64,000 nucleotides of DNA from Rhodobacter sp. 24-YEA-8 (GCF_900105075.1 NZ_FNSK01000005.1:182223-246222); one strand, 5' to 3'; shown: positions 43,061-52,832, counted from the first letter of the stretch. Made by a program: numbers and translations. Notes: a model not told the origin generated them from the letters alone.

Positions 43061-43090
43061 CTTCGGCAAATTAGTAGAGATTCGCCGAAG
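43061..43090. promoter_or_regulatory. Inverted repeat, possible DeoR operator
   Basis: CTTCGGC (43061-43067) and GCCGAAG (43084-43090) are perfect inverted copies with a 16-base AT-rich spacer. It lies in the 247-base gap between divergent deoR and the phosphatase gene, 23 bases before the latter. A related ATTAGT sequence occurs in the spacer and again just after. Confidence 0.4.
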
Positions 43091-43285
43091 CGCGCAACAA
43101 AATTAGTTTGTCAGCCGCGAAAAAATGTGGATTCACTTGCGATATTGAGCAAATTGCGTGCGGTCACGCGACAGATTGATGAAGATACTGGACCAAACCG
43201 ACGCATTTTAGAGTGGATTGCCACATGGATTTGGTTTTGTGTGGAATTTCTGTGGCTTTAAAGCCAGTGAAGAATGAGGTGACAC

Positions 43286-44059
43286 ATGTGGTCGCATGAG
43301 CGGCAGGCGCAGATCCTCGGTCAGCTGACCGCCCGGCAGAAGGTTTCGACCGGCGAGCTCGCGGAACAATTCGATGTCTCGCGCGAGACGATCCGGCGCG
43401 ATCTTCTGGAAATGGAGGAAAGCGGGCTTCTGAACCGCGTCCATGGCGGGGCGACCCTGGCGCGATCCGGGATCGAACCCGAGCCGGCCTATGAAATGCG
43501 CCGCGCCGAGAATGTGGCCCAGAAAATCGCCATCGGGCGCAAGGCCCTGACCCTGGTCCCCGAAGGATCGACGCTCTTCATTGACACCGGCACCACCACC
43601 ATCGCTTTCGCGCGCGAACTGGCCGCGCGGGGCAATATCCGCGTGATCACCAATTCCTTCGAGATTGCCCGCATCATGTCTTCGGGGCGAGAATGCGATA
43701 TCCTTCTGCTTGGGGGGCGGCCGCATCGCGATGTGCCAGCGACCTATGGCGAGATGACCCTGTCGCAGATCGACCGCTTCCTTGCCGATTTCGCTGTCAT
43801 CTCGCCGGTGGGCCTGCATGCCGACCGCGGCGTCACTGATTACGAGCTGCATGAGGCCGAGGTCGCCCGGGCGATGATGCGTCGCGCCCAGTCGAATATT
43901 CTGCTTTGCGATTCCGGAAAAATCGGCGCGGAAAGCCGGGTCTCGATCTGTCGCCTTGAGGAGATCAACCATCTGGTCACCGATCCTCATCCACGCGGTG
44001 CCAGTCTGACCCTGACACGCGGCACTGTGCATTTTTGCGAGGTTACGACAGGCAGTTGA
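43286..44059 (+). CDS. DeoR/GlpR-family transcription regulator
   Basis: A 257-residue repressor: an N-terminal DeoR helix-turn-helix (RQAQILGQLTARQKVS, FDVSRETIRRDLLEMEESG, NRVHGGA) and a C-terminal sugar-phosphate-sensing domain (LFIDTGTTTIAFARELA, LLLGGRPH). This family usually binds a phosphorylated sugar or related compound. GAGGTG precedes the ATG. It is divergent from the importer/phosphatase/kinase genes and most likely controls them; a phosphorylated effector fits the presence of kinases and a phosphatase in the cassette. Confidence 0.9.
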   Translation: MWSHERQAQILGQLTARQKVSTGELAEQFDVSRETIRRDLLEMEESGLLNRVHGGATLARSGIEPEPAYEMRRAENVAQKIAIGRKALTLVPEGSTLFIDTGTTTIAFARELAARGNIRVITNSFEIARIMSSGRECDILLLGGRPHRDVPATYGEMTLSQIDRFLADFAVISPVGLHADRGVTDYELHEAEVARAMMRRAQSNILLCDSGKIGAESRVSICRLEEINHLVTDPHPRGASLTLTRGTVHFCEVTTGS

Positions 44060-44204
44060 CCCCCCGATGGCTTGCAGGAACCCGGCCGCACCTGGCCATT
44101 CGCCCTGCCCGGCACGAGAAAGACTGCTGCCCCTACCGTCGATCGGCGGCGGGGCAGAGATCGAGGCGGAAAACACGCAGGCCTGGTACGCAGCGCGTGC
44201 GCGT

Positions 44205-45434
44205 TCAGGCACCGTCACGAATTGGCAATCTTCTGAAATCACTCCCCGAAGGTGACTGAAACACAGAGAGGCCGAACTCTGGCAGGACGCCGTAAAGGTG
44301 GTCGAAAATATCCGACTGTATGCCCTCATAGGCCACCCAGGCGATGGTGTTCGTAAAGCAATAGATCTCGAACGGCAGCCCGTCGGCCTCGGGGGGAAGC
44401 TGACGCACGATCATCGTCATATCCTGACGAAGCTGCGAATGCGCTTTGAGATAACTTTCCACATAGGCACGGAAGGTGCCGATATTGGTCAGTTGGCGGC
44501 GGTTAGAGCTGATTTCATCGGGCTCAAGCACCGCGTTCCAGTCCGACAGTTCACGGGTTTTGCGCTCGATATAGCTTCTGATGGGCTTCATCTGCTGCAG
44601 TCGAAGCAACTCGTCATCCGAAAGATATCGGATGGTATTCTGATCGATGTAGAGCGAGCGCTTGATCCTGCGCCCGCCTGTTTCCTGCATCCCGCGCCAG
44701 TTCTTGAAGGGCTGGGTTACGAGATTCCGGATCGGAACCGTCGTGATCGTCTTGTCCCAGTTCTGGACTTTTACGGTATGGAGCGCGATCTCGATCACAT
44801 CGCCATCGGCATTCTGGGCCGGCATTTCCACCCAGTCACCAACCTTGACCATGTCGGTCGAGCTGATCTGAACCGATGCGACCAGCGACAGAAGCGTATC
44901 CTGAAAAACGAGGATCAGAACGGCGGTCAGCGCACCAAGCCCGGAGAGAAGAATCAGGGGTGAGCGGTCGATGACAGCCGCAACCATCAGAATCGCCGCA
45001 ATGCCATAGACGAGAATTGTGGCTACCTGAACATAGCCCTTTATGGATCTGCCATTGCCCGCAGAACGCCGGTTCCAGATGGTGTGGAACAGCCCGAGCG
45101 CGGCCGAGATGGCCATCGCAAAAACCAGGATATTGAACGCGTTCGCGACGTTTCGGACGATTGTGGCGATGGCAAAGGGCAAGCCCGGCACCTGCATGAT
45201 ACCGGCAGAAATCACCAGGGCAGGCGCGGCATTGGCGATCCTTGCGATCACCCCGGACCGTACAACCTCGGGTCCCTGAATATATTGAACACCTTCGATC
45301 AGGCGGTGAAGAAGTTTCACCAGCACGGCCTTTGTAACGATGTTCACCAGGATTGCGGCAAGGATCAGCGCACTGAGCCAGAAAAGGGTTTCGACCCAGG
45401 GAGTATCGACCGCGAAGGCCCAGAGGTTATGCAT
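44205..45434 (-). CDS. MscS-family mechanosensitive channel (YbdG-like)
   Basis: A 409-residue channel with four or five helices, the pore helix GALTAVLILVFQDTLLSLVA (residues about 167-186), and the cytoplasmic beta domain with VGDWVEMPAQNADGDVIEI and NWDKTITTVPIRNLV. The large C-terminal part (about 260-409) follows the YbdG type. It releases solutes on membrane stretch during osmotic downshift. It is convergent with deoR and stands alone. Confidence 0.88.
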   Translation of the reverse strand: MHNLWAFAVDTPWVETLFWLSALILAAILVNIVTKAVLVKLLHRLIEGVQYIQGPEVVRSGVIARIANAAPALVISAGIMQVPGLPFAIATIVRNVANAFNILVFAMAISAALGLFHTIWNRRSAGNGRSIKGYVQVATILVYGIAAILMVAAVIDRSPLILLSGLGALTAVLILVFQDTLLSLVASVQISSTDMVKVGDWVEMPAQNADGDVIEIALHTVKVQNWDKTITTVPIRNLVTQPFKNWRGMQETGGRRIKRSLYIDQNTIRYLSDDELLRLQQMKPIRSYIERKTRELSDWNAVLEPDEISSNRRQLTNIGTFRAYVESYLKAHSQLRQDMTMIVRQLPPEADGLPFEIYCFTNTIAWVAYEGIQSDIFDHLYGVLPEFGLSVFQSPSGSDFRRLPIRDGA

Positions 45435-45666
45435 AGTCTTGGTCTCTCATCTGCCGGTTTTGCCTGCGAAAGGGTGACCCTGCCTTTTGCCCTCTCAGGC
45501 GCCTCGGGGCAATGTCACGACCGGCCAGTCTGTCGGCATCGTGATCACTATTCCATGCGGGATCGTGGGCTTACGCAAAGTAAAGGGCCAGGTCCGGACC
45601 TCTTCCTCCTGCCTTTCCAAGGGCCATGACCATGTTGCACGCACCCGGTAACCTGCAGGGTGGGGA
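45435..45666. other. Intergenic region upstream of the MscS fragment
   Basis: Nothing firm. The frame that carries the fragment at 45667 is closed by TAA at 45649, so the fragment's missing N-terminal part is not encoded directly upstream. Confidence 0.4.
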
Positions 45667-45954
45667 TTGCAGGAGGACTGCCCTGCCCCGAAGGCGCGCA
45701 ACGAAGCCCCCGCCCCTCCTGTTGCGCAGGCGAAGGCGTTGATCACACAGGTTCTGGCAGGGGCGGAAACCATCGCCACAGGCAATCCGCCTGGCGTCCG
45801 GGTCGTACCACTTGGCATCCCCTGTCGGGTAAAATACTGGGTGTCGCAGCAGGATCGTGAGATGGCCTGCGGTAACGACCTGTTCGGCCGGATCGACGCG
45901 GCCTTGCGCGAAAATGGCGTCAGCCTGAAGCCATGGGGGAATGTTCTGGCGTAA
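45667..45954 (+). pseudogene. Possible MscS C-terminal fragment
   Basis: A 95-codon frame beginning with TTG. Its second half (VRVVPLGIPCRVKYWVSQQD, then NDLFGRIDAALRENGVSL) resembles the cytoplasmic end of MscS-type channels, where a beta strand is followed by a helix and a short proline-containing end. No membrane part precedes it, and an in-frame stop lies just upstream, so it would be a remnant of a second channel gene beside the intact one at 44205. It could also be an unrelated small protein. Confidence 0.35.
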
Positions 45955-46000
45955 GATCCCGCCAGGCCCCCACCATCCGACCAGAACGGAGACCGACAAG

Positions 46001-46750
46001 ATGCCGAAAGCCGTAACCGCCCGGATCGACAAATTGCTCTCCTCCATGGGCTATGGATCGCGCAGCGAGATAGGCCGGCTGGCGCGCGCCGGGCGGATCA
46101 CGCTGGATGGGGCAAAACCCGTCGATGTGACAAGCCGCATCACGGTTGACGCGGATCTGCCGGCACGCCTGAGTGTCGACGATGCGCCGCTTGATCCCGT
46201 GGCTGGGATGGTGATCCTGATGAACAAGCCCGCCGGCGTGACCTGCTCGCACAGCGAAGCGGGGCCCCTGGTCTACGGCCTGCTGCCGCCGCGCTGGCGG
46301 CAGCGTGATCCGGTCCTCTCGACGGTCGGCCGGCTTGACAAAGAAACCTCGGGTCTCCTGCTCCTGACCGACGATGGCGCTCTTCTGCATCGGATCATCA
46401 GCCCGCGACGCAAGGTCAGCAAGACCTATCGCGCCACCCTTGCCCGACCGCTGAACGGCGACGAGGCAGCGCTGTTTGCCTCTGGCGATCTGATGCTGAA
46501 AGGCGAGACAAAGCCGCTGGACCCCGCTGTTCTGGACATCCTGTCGCCGACCGAAGCCCTGCTCACGATCACGGAGGGGCGATACCATCAGGTGCGCCGC
46601 ATGTTCGCGGCCTGTGGCAATCATGTCGAGGCGCTGCATCGTGAGCGCCTGGGGCAGCTGCGCCTGCCTGAGGATCTGGAGGCCGGTGCCTGGAGGCTGC
46701 TCGGGGAGGAAGATCAGCAGCGGGTCTTTCTGCAGGATGGTCCCGGCTGA
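46001..46750 (+). CDS. RsuA/RluE-family pseudouridine synthase
   Basis: A 249-residue rRNA pseudouridine synthase. An S4 RNA-binding domain comes first (ARIDKLLSSMGYGSRSEIGR), then the catalytic domain with VILMNKPAGVTCS, the catalytic Asp in GRLDKETSGLLLLT, and the closing EGRYHQVRRMFAACGN. This layout fits RsuA (16S rRNA position 516) best, with RluE/RluF as alternatives. ACGGAGAC precedes ATG 46001. It stands alone between short gaps. Confidence 0.9.
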   Translation: MPKAVTARIDKLLSSMGYGSRSEIGRLARAGRITLDGAKPVDVTSRITVDADLPARLSVDDAPLDPVAGMVILMNKPAGVTCSHSEAGPLVYGLLPPRWRQRDPVLSTVGRLDKETSGLLLLTDDGALLHRIISPRRKVSKTYRATLARPLNGDEAALFASGDLMLKGETKPLDPAVLDILSPTEALLTITEGRYHQVRRMFAACGNHVEALHRERLGQLRLPEDLEAGAWRLLGEEDQQRVFLQDGPG

Positions 46751-47074
46751 AACCGGGTCGCACAGGTTTCGACCCGAAAGGTGCATTGGCTGCCTGGCGT
46801 ATTCCCATAATCTGAAGATCAGCCCATTTCTGTGCAGGGCTGCGGTATGCAGGTCCGGGAGCGTCATACAGACGTTGTCACGGCTCGAGGGGGGGCGCGC
46901 ATCGCGCGCCACAGTCAGACCGATCACAGGGCGGGCATTCGATCCCTGATCAACGCAACTCCAGGCAACCGGAACCGGAAATAAGCGGTGAAGCGTTGCT
47001 CCGAAGGTTTTCGCGCTTACCCAACGGCTCCAAAGGCTCTATGCACCCTCATCTTACATATCCGGGGTCCGGTC
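46751..47074. other. Intergenic region, no gene seen
   Basis: No credible frame. A GGAAC...CGTT pair at 46971-46997 has an 18-base spacer and was not accepted as an EcfG promoter. Confidence 0.45.
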
Positions 47075-47620
47075 ATGGCGCAGAATGCCACCATCTACAA
47101 AGTCGAGCTGTCCGTGGCCGATATGGATCGCCACTATTACGAAACCCACAAGCTGACCGTTGCAAAACACCCTTCCGAGACGGATGAGCGGCTGATGGTG
47201 CGACTTCTTGCCTTCGCCCTCAACGCCGAAGCCGAGCTGGAGATGACCAGGGGCCTCTCAACGGATGACGAGCCGGACATCTGGCAAAAGAGCCTCAGCG
47301 GCGATCTTGAACTATGGGTCGCACTGGGCCTGCCCAGCGAGAAGGTCATTCGCCAGTCCTGCAGCAAATCCAAAAAGGTCACCGTCTACGCCTATGGCGG
47401 CAGGCAGGCCGAGATCTGGTGGGATAAAATCAAGGGCAGTTCCGCGCGCTTCGACAATCTGCAGGTGATCAACCTGACACAGGAAGACACGGCCGGGCTG
47501 GCGAAGGAGGCAAATCGCTCGATGAAGCTGCAGGTCAATATCCAGGATGGCGACGTGATGGTCAGCGTCGATGGCAGCGTTCTCTATGTCAGTCCGACAA
47601 AATGGAAGGCTGCTGCTTAA
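47075..47620 (+). CDS. YaeQ-family protein
   Basis: A 181-residue protein that fits YaeQ along its whole length: IYKVELSVADMDRHYYETHKLT at the start (here split by one residue from the usual form), HPSETDERLMVRLLAFAL, and the closing LYVSPTKW. YaeQ has a nuclease-like fold related to the PD-(D/E)xK group and was once linked to hemolysin expression; its function is open. ATG 47075 matches the family start; the frame continues upstream without support. No operon partners. Confidence 0.9.
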   Translation: MAQNATIYKVELSVADMDRHYYETHKLTVAKHPSETDERLMVRLLAFALNAEAELEMTRGLSTDDEPDIWQKSLSGDLELWVALGLPSEKVIRQSCSKSKKVTVYAYGGRQAEIWWDKIKGSSARFDNLQVINLTQEDTAGLAKEANRSMKLQVNIQDGDVMVSVDGSVLYVSPTKWKAAA

Positions 47621-48090
47621 CGGGCCTCTGATCGCGATGTGACCGGTGGCAGCCATAATCGGCGTCGGGTTGCGTTTAGACGCAGTCAACGCGGCCTGGT
47701 GCGATCGATACGGGCTTCGCGGAACCGGCGGGCTGCCAGAACGGGCAGCCAGAGCGGCCTGACTGAATTCACAGCCTGCGCGATCCCCCCGCGAGACATC
47801 GGCATCCCCGAATGCAAAGTTTTTCAATTCGGACTGTTGCGACAGGCGCGCGAGATTTTCGACGCTGCACCCGCAGGCTCGGGAAACGGACGGAGAAAAT
47901 GGCGTCCGCTGTTGCAGGTGGTCGTATTTTGGTCGGTCAGTTCCTCTGTGATGCCCAAAAAAGGCAGAACCCATACCTGTGGCCTGGCTGAGGCAGGACA
48001 CCGGCCCATGTACCCGACACTCTGTCACGGACACAGGCGGCAGACAGTCCACGGGAGAGGCAGCAAGGCAATCAACTCTCTGGGGGGAAC
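47621..48090. other. Intergenic region, no gene seen
   Basis: A long frame crosses these 470 bases, but without ribosome site or family match. No promoter of the GGAAC type or T-run hairpin was noticed. Confidence 0.4.
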
Positions 48091-49401
48091 ATGGCTTCTC
48101 AAACTGAAACGGGCGGGCCTGGCCTGATGCGGCTGGATGAGGCGCCCATGCGGCCTGTCCATATCCTTGCGGCGGCGGCAGTTCTTGGGGGCGCAGCGCT
48201 TGACGGCTATGTGCTGGGGGTTGTCGGACCGGCCCTGGCACTTGCGAAACAGGAGATGGAGCTTTCCGCCCTGGGCCAGGGGCTGATTGCGGCGAGTGCC
48301 CTGATCGGCGTCTTTATCGGCGGACTGTTCTTTGGCAATCTGGCCGACCGCTTCGGCCGCAGGCCGGTATTCTCCTGGAACCTGCTGGCTTTCGTCCTGC
48401 TCTCGGTTTTGCAGCTTTTCGTGCAGGAGGTCTGGCAACTGGTGCTCTTGCGCCTTGCGCTTGGTCTGGCGGTCGGGGTGGAATATGCGGTCGGCACCTC
48501 GGTTCTTGCCGAATTCTCGCGCCGCAAAGGGCGCGGCGTGTTGCTGGGCAGCTTTGCGGTGGGCTGGCAGGTCGGTTTCACCATCGCCTTTGTCTATGGC
48601 AATCTGATCTATTCCGGCGACAACTGGCGGCTGTTGCTGGCAACCAGCGCGATTCCGGCCCTTATGGTGTTTTTGTTGCGCATAGGCCTGCCGGAAACAC
48701 CGATGTGGCTGAAGGCCCGCGGCCGCGACGCCGAGGCTCAGGCTGTGGTCGAACGCCATTTCGGCAAGGGCTTTGCGATCCCCGATGTGGAGCTGAAGCT
48801 CATCCAGCCCTCGGCGCGTGACTTGCTGAAAGGGCCGAATGTCCGCCAGCATCTCTATTCCGGCCTGTTCTGGTTCTGCCAGGTGGGGCCGTTCTTCGCG
48901 ATCTTCACCTTTATCGGGCCGGTGTTCGACTCGCTCGGGATCGAGGATCAGACCACGGTCGATATCTGGCTGAACCTCGTGCAGATCCTGGGGGCGGTTT
49001 TCGGCCTCTTCCTGATCGCCTGGCTCAGCCGCCGACATTTCGTCATTTCCACCTTCGCGGTGATGTTCGTGACGCTGCTGGCGATCGGTCTGTTCCCGCA
49101 GGCGCCGATCTGGGTGATTGTCGGCCTTTTCGCGATCTATATGTTTGTCGCGCCTGCGGCCAATAACATTCAATACGTCTATCCCGCCGAGATTTTCGAC
49201 ACGCATCTGCGCTCGACCGGGGTTGGGTTCTCGGCGGCTTTCTCGCGGATCTCGGCGGCAGCGGCGGTCTATCTCCTGCCCTATGCGCTTGAGACCCTCG
49301 GCGCATCGGCGGCGCTGATGATCATGGCGGGCCTCCCGCTTCTGGGGCTGGTGATGTCCATCCTCTGGGCCCCCGAGACGAAGAGAAAAGCCCTGCTCTG
49401 A
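48091..49401 (+). CDS. MFS transporter, sugar-porter type
   Basis: A 436-residue carrier with twelve hydrophobic segments. The loop motif GNLADRFGRRPVFSW between helices 2 and 3, RLALGLAVGVEYAVG in helix 4, LPETPMWLKARGR before the central loop, and PAEIFDTHLRSTGVGFS in the second half mark the SP/aromatic-acid group of the major facilitator superfamily. It probably couples import of a small organic compound to protons; the substrate is not readable. A GGGGGG run precedes the ATG. A hairpin follows at 49418-49441. Confidence 0.88.
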   Translation: MASQTETGGPGLMRLDEAPMRPVHILAAAAVLGGAALDGYVLGVVGPALALAKQEMELSALGQGLIAASALIGVFIGGLFFGNLADRFGRRPVFSWNLLAFVLLSVLQLFVQEVWQLVLLRLALGLAVGVEYAVGTSVLAEFSRRKGRGVLLGSFAVGWQVGFTIAFVYGNLIYSGDNWRLLLATSAIPALMVFLLRIGLPETPMWLKARGRDAEAQAVVERHFGKGFAIPDVELKLIQPSARDLLKGPNVRQHLYSGLFWFCQVGPFFAIFTFIGPVFDSLGIEDQTTVDIWLNLVQILGAVFGLFLIAWLSRRHFVISTFAVMFVTLLAIGLFPQAPIWVIVGLFAIYMFVAPAANNIQYVYPAEIFDTHLRSTGVGFSAAFSRISAAAAVYLLPYALETLGASAALMIMAGLPLLGLVMSILWAPETKRKALL

Positions 49402-49417
49402 GCGTGGCAGTCCTTGC

Positions 49418-49441
49418 GGCCCGGGCCGAGCTGCCCGGGCC
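49418..49441 (+). terminator. Hairpin after the MFS gene
   Basis: Arms 49418-49426 and 49433-49441 form a perfect 9-bp GC stem with a 6-base loop, 17 bases past the MFS stop. C-rich sequence, not a T-run, follows, so it is a moderate terminator call. Confidence 0.5.
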
Positions 49442-49721
49442 CCTCCCTCTCAGGGAATCTGCCCGATCATTCTGACGAGGAACGGCATTCAGCGCGCGTT
49501 GCCGTTGTGGAACAGGCACATGAACAGGCCCCTGCGCTTTCACGGCGCACGCAATGCGCAGCCGCTCATCCAACAGGCCATCACTATCCTTGCGCCCGGG
49601 GCTGGCTTTTCAGGGCCTGTCAGCCTACTCCCATAGCGTGATCGTCTGTTATTATGAACCCGCTAAGGAATAATCATGTAACTATGGCGCTGCCGGATCA
49701 GGTTGCTGGGGGGAGAGCAGG
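49442..49721. other. Intergenic region before the hybrid kinase
   Basis: No gene seen. The part at 49630-49690 is richer in A and T and probably holds the promoter of the signalling operon, but no consensus was identified. Confidence 0.4.
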
Positions 49722-52700
49722 ATGAAGACTGACAGCAAAGAGTATCTCAACGTTCTCGGTCTGGTCGCCGTCGTGGCGATTATGCTGGCCAGCTTCGTCG
49801 CCGATCTGAATATCCCGCTGGGCCATGCGGTCTGGCTGGGCTATCTTCTGGCGCTGGCAGTCAGCTTCTCACTGCGGTTCCTCTGGCTGCCCTCGGCGAT
49901 CGCGGTGGCGGGCATAGTGATGCTGATCCTGGGCTATGTGCTGGATGAGCGCGAAAACAACGTCGCAATCGCGCTTTCGAACCGCAGTCTTGCCTCGGCC
50001 TCGCTGGTCTTTCTGGCCGTTGCCGGGACGTTCATGGTGCGAAACCGTCTGCGCATCGCGGCCGAGGACTGGCGCAAGAGCATCGAGATGGCGCTGGCGA
50101 AAGCGCTCGAGGGCGATCTGAGCCGGGTGCAGATCGGCGAGAATACGCTGCGGCTGGTCTCCGGGGCGCTTGGGGCGCGGGCGGCGGTCCTGTGGGAAAA
50201 GCAGCAGGACAGCCTGATCCCCGTCGCCTCCTGGGGAACAGCCAACACGGCCGAGGCTCTGCATGAAGGCCAGCCCGGTCGGCAGGCCGGCCATCTGCGC
50301 CGGGCATTGCAGGGTAATGAAACCGTGGTGCTTAAGGCACCGGGAGAGGCGGCGCTTGACTGGGGGTCGGGGCTGATGCGGGGCCGGTCCGCCTGTTCGG
50401 TGATCGTGCCCACCCGCGAAAATGGCGTGGTCAACGGGGTGATCGAGATCGGCCTAGACCGCGAGCCGACCGATGCCGAACGGCAGCTGATCGAAAGCCT
50501 TGGCGACAAGGCCGGGGTCGAGTTGCGCTCGGCTTTGTACCGCGAGGAAGTGCAGCAGCTGCTGGATGAGACCCGCCAGCAATCCGAGGAATTGCGCAGC
50601 CATTCCGAGCGGCTGGCCGACACCAATGCCGAGCTTGAGGAACAGACCGAGGCGCTCAAGCGCAGCGAAGGACTGCTGCGCGATCAGCAGGCGGCGCTGG
50701 AAGAACAGAACGCCCAGCTTGAGCAGCAGACTGCCGAGATGGAAGAGCAGCGCGACACCCTGGCGGCCTCCGGGCGCAAGCTGGCCGAACAGGCCGAGGA
50801 ACTGGCCCGCGAAAGCCGCTACAAATCCGAATTCGTCGCCAATATGTCGCATGAGCTGCGCACGCCGCTGAATGCGCTTTTGATCATGGCGCGGCTGCTC
50901 AGCGAAAACCGTGGTGGCAATCTGACGGGCGAACAGGTCCGCTGGGCCGAAACGGTGGAAAGCTCGGGCAAGGATCTGCTGCGCCTGATCAATGACATCC
51001 TGGATCTGGCCCGGATCGAAGCCGGCAAGGTGGCGATCTCGCCCGAGCCCAGCGATCCGCGCGAGATTGTGCAGCGCATCACGCGCGCCTTCACCTTCGC
51101 GGCGTCGGAAAAAGGTCTGAAGCTTGAAACCGAGATTGCCGGGGATATTCCCGGCATCATCACCGACCCTGCGCGGGTCGAGCAGATTCTGCGCAATTTC
51201 GTCGGAAATGCGCTGAAATTCACCGATCACGGCGCGGTCACGCTGTCGCTGACGCGTGAGGGCGAGGGCGTGCGCTTCCGGGTGAAGGATACCGGTATCG
51301 GCATCGATCCCGAACAGCACAAGGCTGTATTCGAGGCGTTCCGCCAGGCGGATGGCTCGATCTCGCGCCGCTTTGGTGGCACCGGACTTGGCCTTGCGAT
51401 CTCGCGCGATCTCGCCGCCCTTCTGGAAGGGCAGATCACGCTGGAAAGTGCGCCCGGCAAGGGAAGTGTCTTCTCACTCTCGCTGCCGAAAACCCTGAAA
51501 GAGATCGATGAACTGCCGCCTGCAGAGCTGCGGCCCGGACTGAAGCCCGCCGCCCCGCGCGCCGCAGAAACGCAGCCCATACCCAAGCGCGGTCCGGGCC
51601 AGATCATCGACCTGAGTGACGATCGCGGCGAGCTGGGCGAGGAGGACCGCAGCCTGCTGATCGTCGAGGATGATCCCGCCTTTGCCCGTATCCTGCTTGA
51701 TCTTGCGCATGAGCGCGGCTTTCGCGCGATTGTGGTCAGCAGTGCCGATGATGCGGTCCGGGCTGCGCAGACCTATTTGCCGGTGGGCGTGATCCTGGAT
51801 ATGGGCCTGCCCGATCATTCCGGCCTGACGGTGCTGGACCGCCTGAAACGCGCGCCCGCGACCCGGCATATTCCGGTCCATGTCGTCTCGGCCGCCGATC
51901 ACACCCGCGATGCCATGGCGAAGGGCGCGGTGAATTACCTGATGAAGCCGGTGGCACGCGAATCCCTGATCGAGGCGCTCGACAGTATCGAATTCCAGGC
52001 CAACAGCCGGATCCGCCGCCTGCTGGTGGTCGAGGATGATCCCGCGCAGCTGTCTGGGATCAAGGCGCTTCTCGGCTCGGATGCGGTCGAGGTCACCGGT
52101 GCCGCGACAACCGCCGCCGCACTGGCAGCCTGCCGCAACAAAACCTTCGACTGTATCGTGCTGGATATGAACCTGCCCGACGGGACGGGGTTCGATCTTC
52201 TCGAACAGCTGAGCCAGGACGAGACCGCCTCTTTCCCGCCGGTGATCGTCTATACGGCACGCGCCCTCTCCGAAGCTGAGGAGCAGCGCCTGCGCCGTCA
52301 TTCGCAGTCGATCATCGTCAAAGGTGCAAAATCGCCCGAGAGGCTGATCGATGAGGTGACGCTGTTCCTGCATCAGGTGGTCTCGGATCTGCCGCAGCGT
52401 CAGCGCGAGATGCTGGCGGCCTCGCTGAACCGCGATGCGGAACTGGACGGGCGCCGCATTCTTGTGGTCGAGGATGATGTCCGCAATATCTACGCCCTGA
52501 CCGGGGTGCTGGAGCCGCATGGCGTCGATATCCGCATCGCCCGCAATGGCCGCGAGGCGCTGGATATGCTGGGCCGGGTGACGGATGGCGCCGAGCCACC
52601 GGTCGATCTGGTGCTGATGGATGTGATGATGCCCGAGATGGACGGGCTGACCGCGACCAAAGAGATCCGGCGCATTTCGAAATGGCGGGCCCTGCCGATC

Positions 52701-52832
52701 ATCATGCTGACGGCGAAAGCCATGGCCGATGATCAGGCCAAATGCCTTGCCGCCGGGGCGAATGACTACCTCGCCAAACCGCTGGATGTTGACAAGCTTC
52801 TGTCGCTGATCCGGGTCTGGATGCCGAAATGA
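49722..52832 (+). CDS. Hybrid histidine kinase with GAF, coiled coil and three receivers
   Basis: A 1036-residue membrane kinase. Three or four helices span residues 10-110; a GAF domain follows (about 130-280), then a long Glu/Gln-rich coiled coil (about 285-380). The HisKA site is FVANMSHELRTPLNAL (His near 377), with HATPase motifs GNALKFTDHG, DTGIGIDPEQ and GGTGLGLAIS. Three receivers come after: LLIVEDDPAFA (from about 644), LLVVEDDPAQL (766) and ILVVEDDVRNI (910), each with its acceptor Asp (ILDMGLPD, VLDMNLPDG, LMDVMMPEMDG). It starts a three-gene operon with CheR (ATGA overlap) and a receiver-HWE kinase. Confidence 0.93.
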   Translation: MKTDSKEYLNVLGLVAVVAIMLASFVADLNIPLGHAVWLGYLLALAVSFSLRFLWLPSAIAVAGIVMLILGYVLDERENNVAIALSNRSLASASLVFLAVAGTFMVRNRLRIAAEDWRKSIEMALAKALEGDLSRVQIGENTLRLVSGALGARAAVLWEKQQDSLIPVASWGTANTAEALHEGQPGRQAGHLRRALQGNETVVLKAPGEAALDWGSGLMRGRSACSVIVPTRENGVVNGVIEIGLDREPTDAERQLIESLGDKAGVELRSALYREEVQQLLDETRQQSEELRSHSERLADTNAELEEQTEALKRSEGLLRDQQAALEEQNAQLEQQTAEMEEQRDTLAASGRKLAEQAEELARESRYKSEFVANMSHELRTPLNALLIMARLLSENRGGNLTGEQVRWAETVESSGKDLLRLINDILDLARIEAGKVAISPEPSDPREIVQRITRAFTFAASEKGLKLETEIAGDIPGIITDPARVEQILRNFVGNALKFTDHGAVTLSLTREGEGVRFRVKDTGIGIDPEQHKAVFEAFRQADGSISRRFGGTGLGLAISRDLAALLEGQITLESAPGKGSVFSLSLPKTLKEIDELPPAELRPGLKPAAPRAAETQPIPKRGPGQIIDLSDDRGELGEEDRSLLIVEDDPAFARILLDLAHERGFRAIVVSSADDAVRAAQTYLPVGVILDMGLPDHSGLTVLDRLKRAPATRHIPVHVVSAADHTRDAMAKGAVNYLMKPVARESLIEALDSIEFQANSRIRRLLVVEDDPAQLSGIKALLGSDAVEVTGAATTAAALAACRNKTFDCIVLDMNLPDGTGFDLLEQLSQDETASFPPVIVYTARALSEAEEQRLRRHSQSIIVKGAKSPERLIDEVTLFLHQVVSDLPQRQREMLAASLNRDAELDGRRILVVEDDVRNIYALTGVLEPHGVDIRIARNGREALDMLGRVTDGAEPPVDLVLMDVMMPEMDGLTATKEIRRISKWRALPIIMLTAKAMADDQAKCLAAGANDYLAKPLDVDKLLSLIRVWMPK

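Noticed and set aside
46971-46997. GGAAC...CGTT upstream of the YaeQ gene
   Set aside because: The spacer is 18 bases, longer than the 16-17 seen for EcfG promoters, and YaeQ is not a stress gene.
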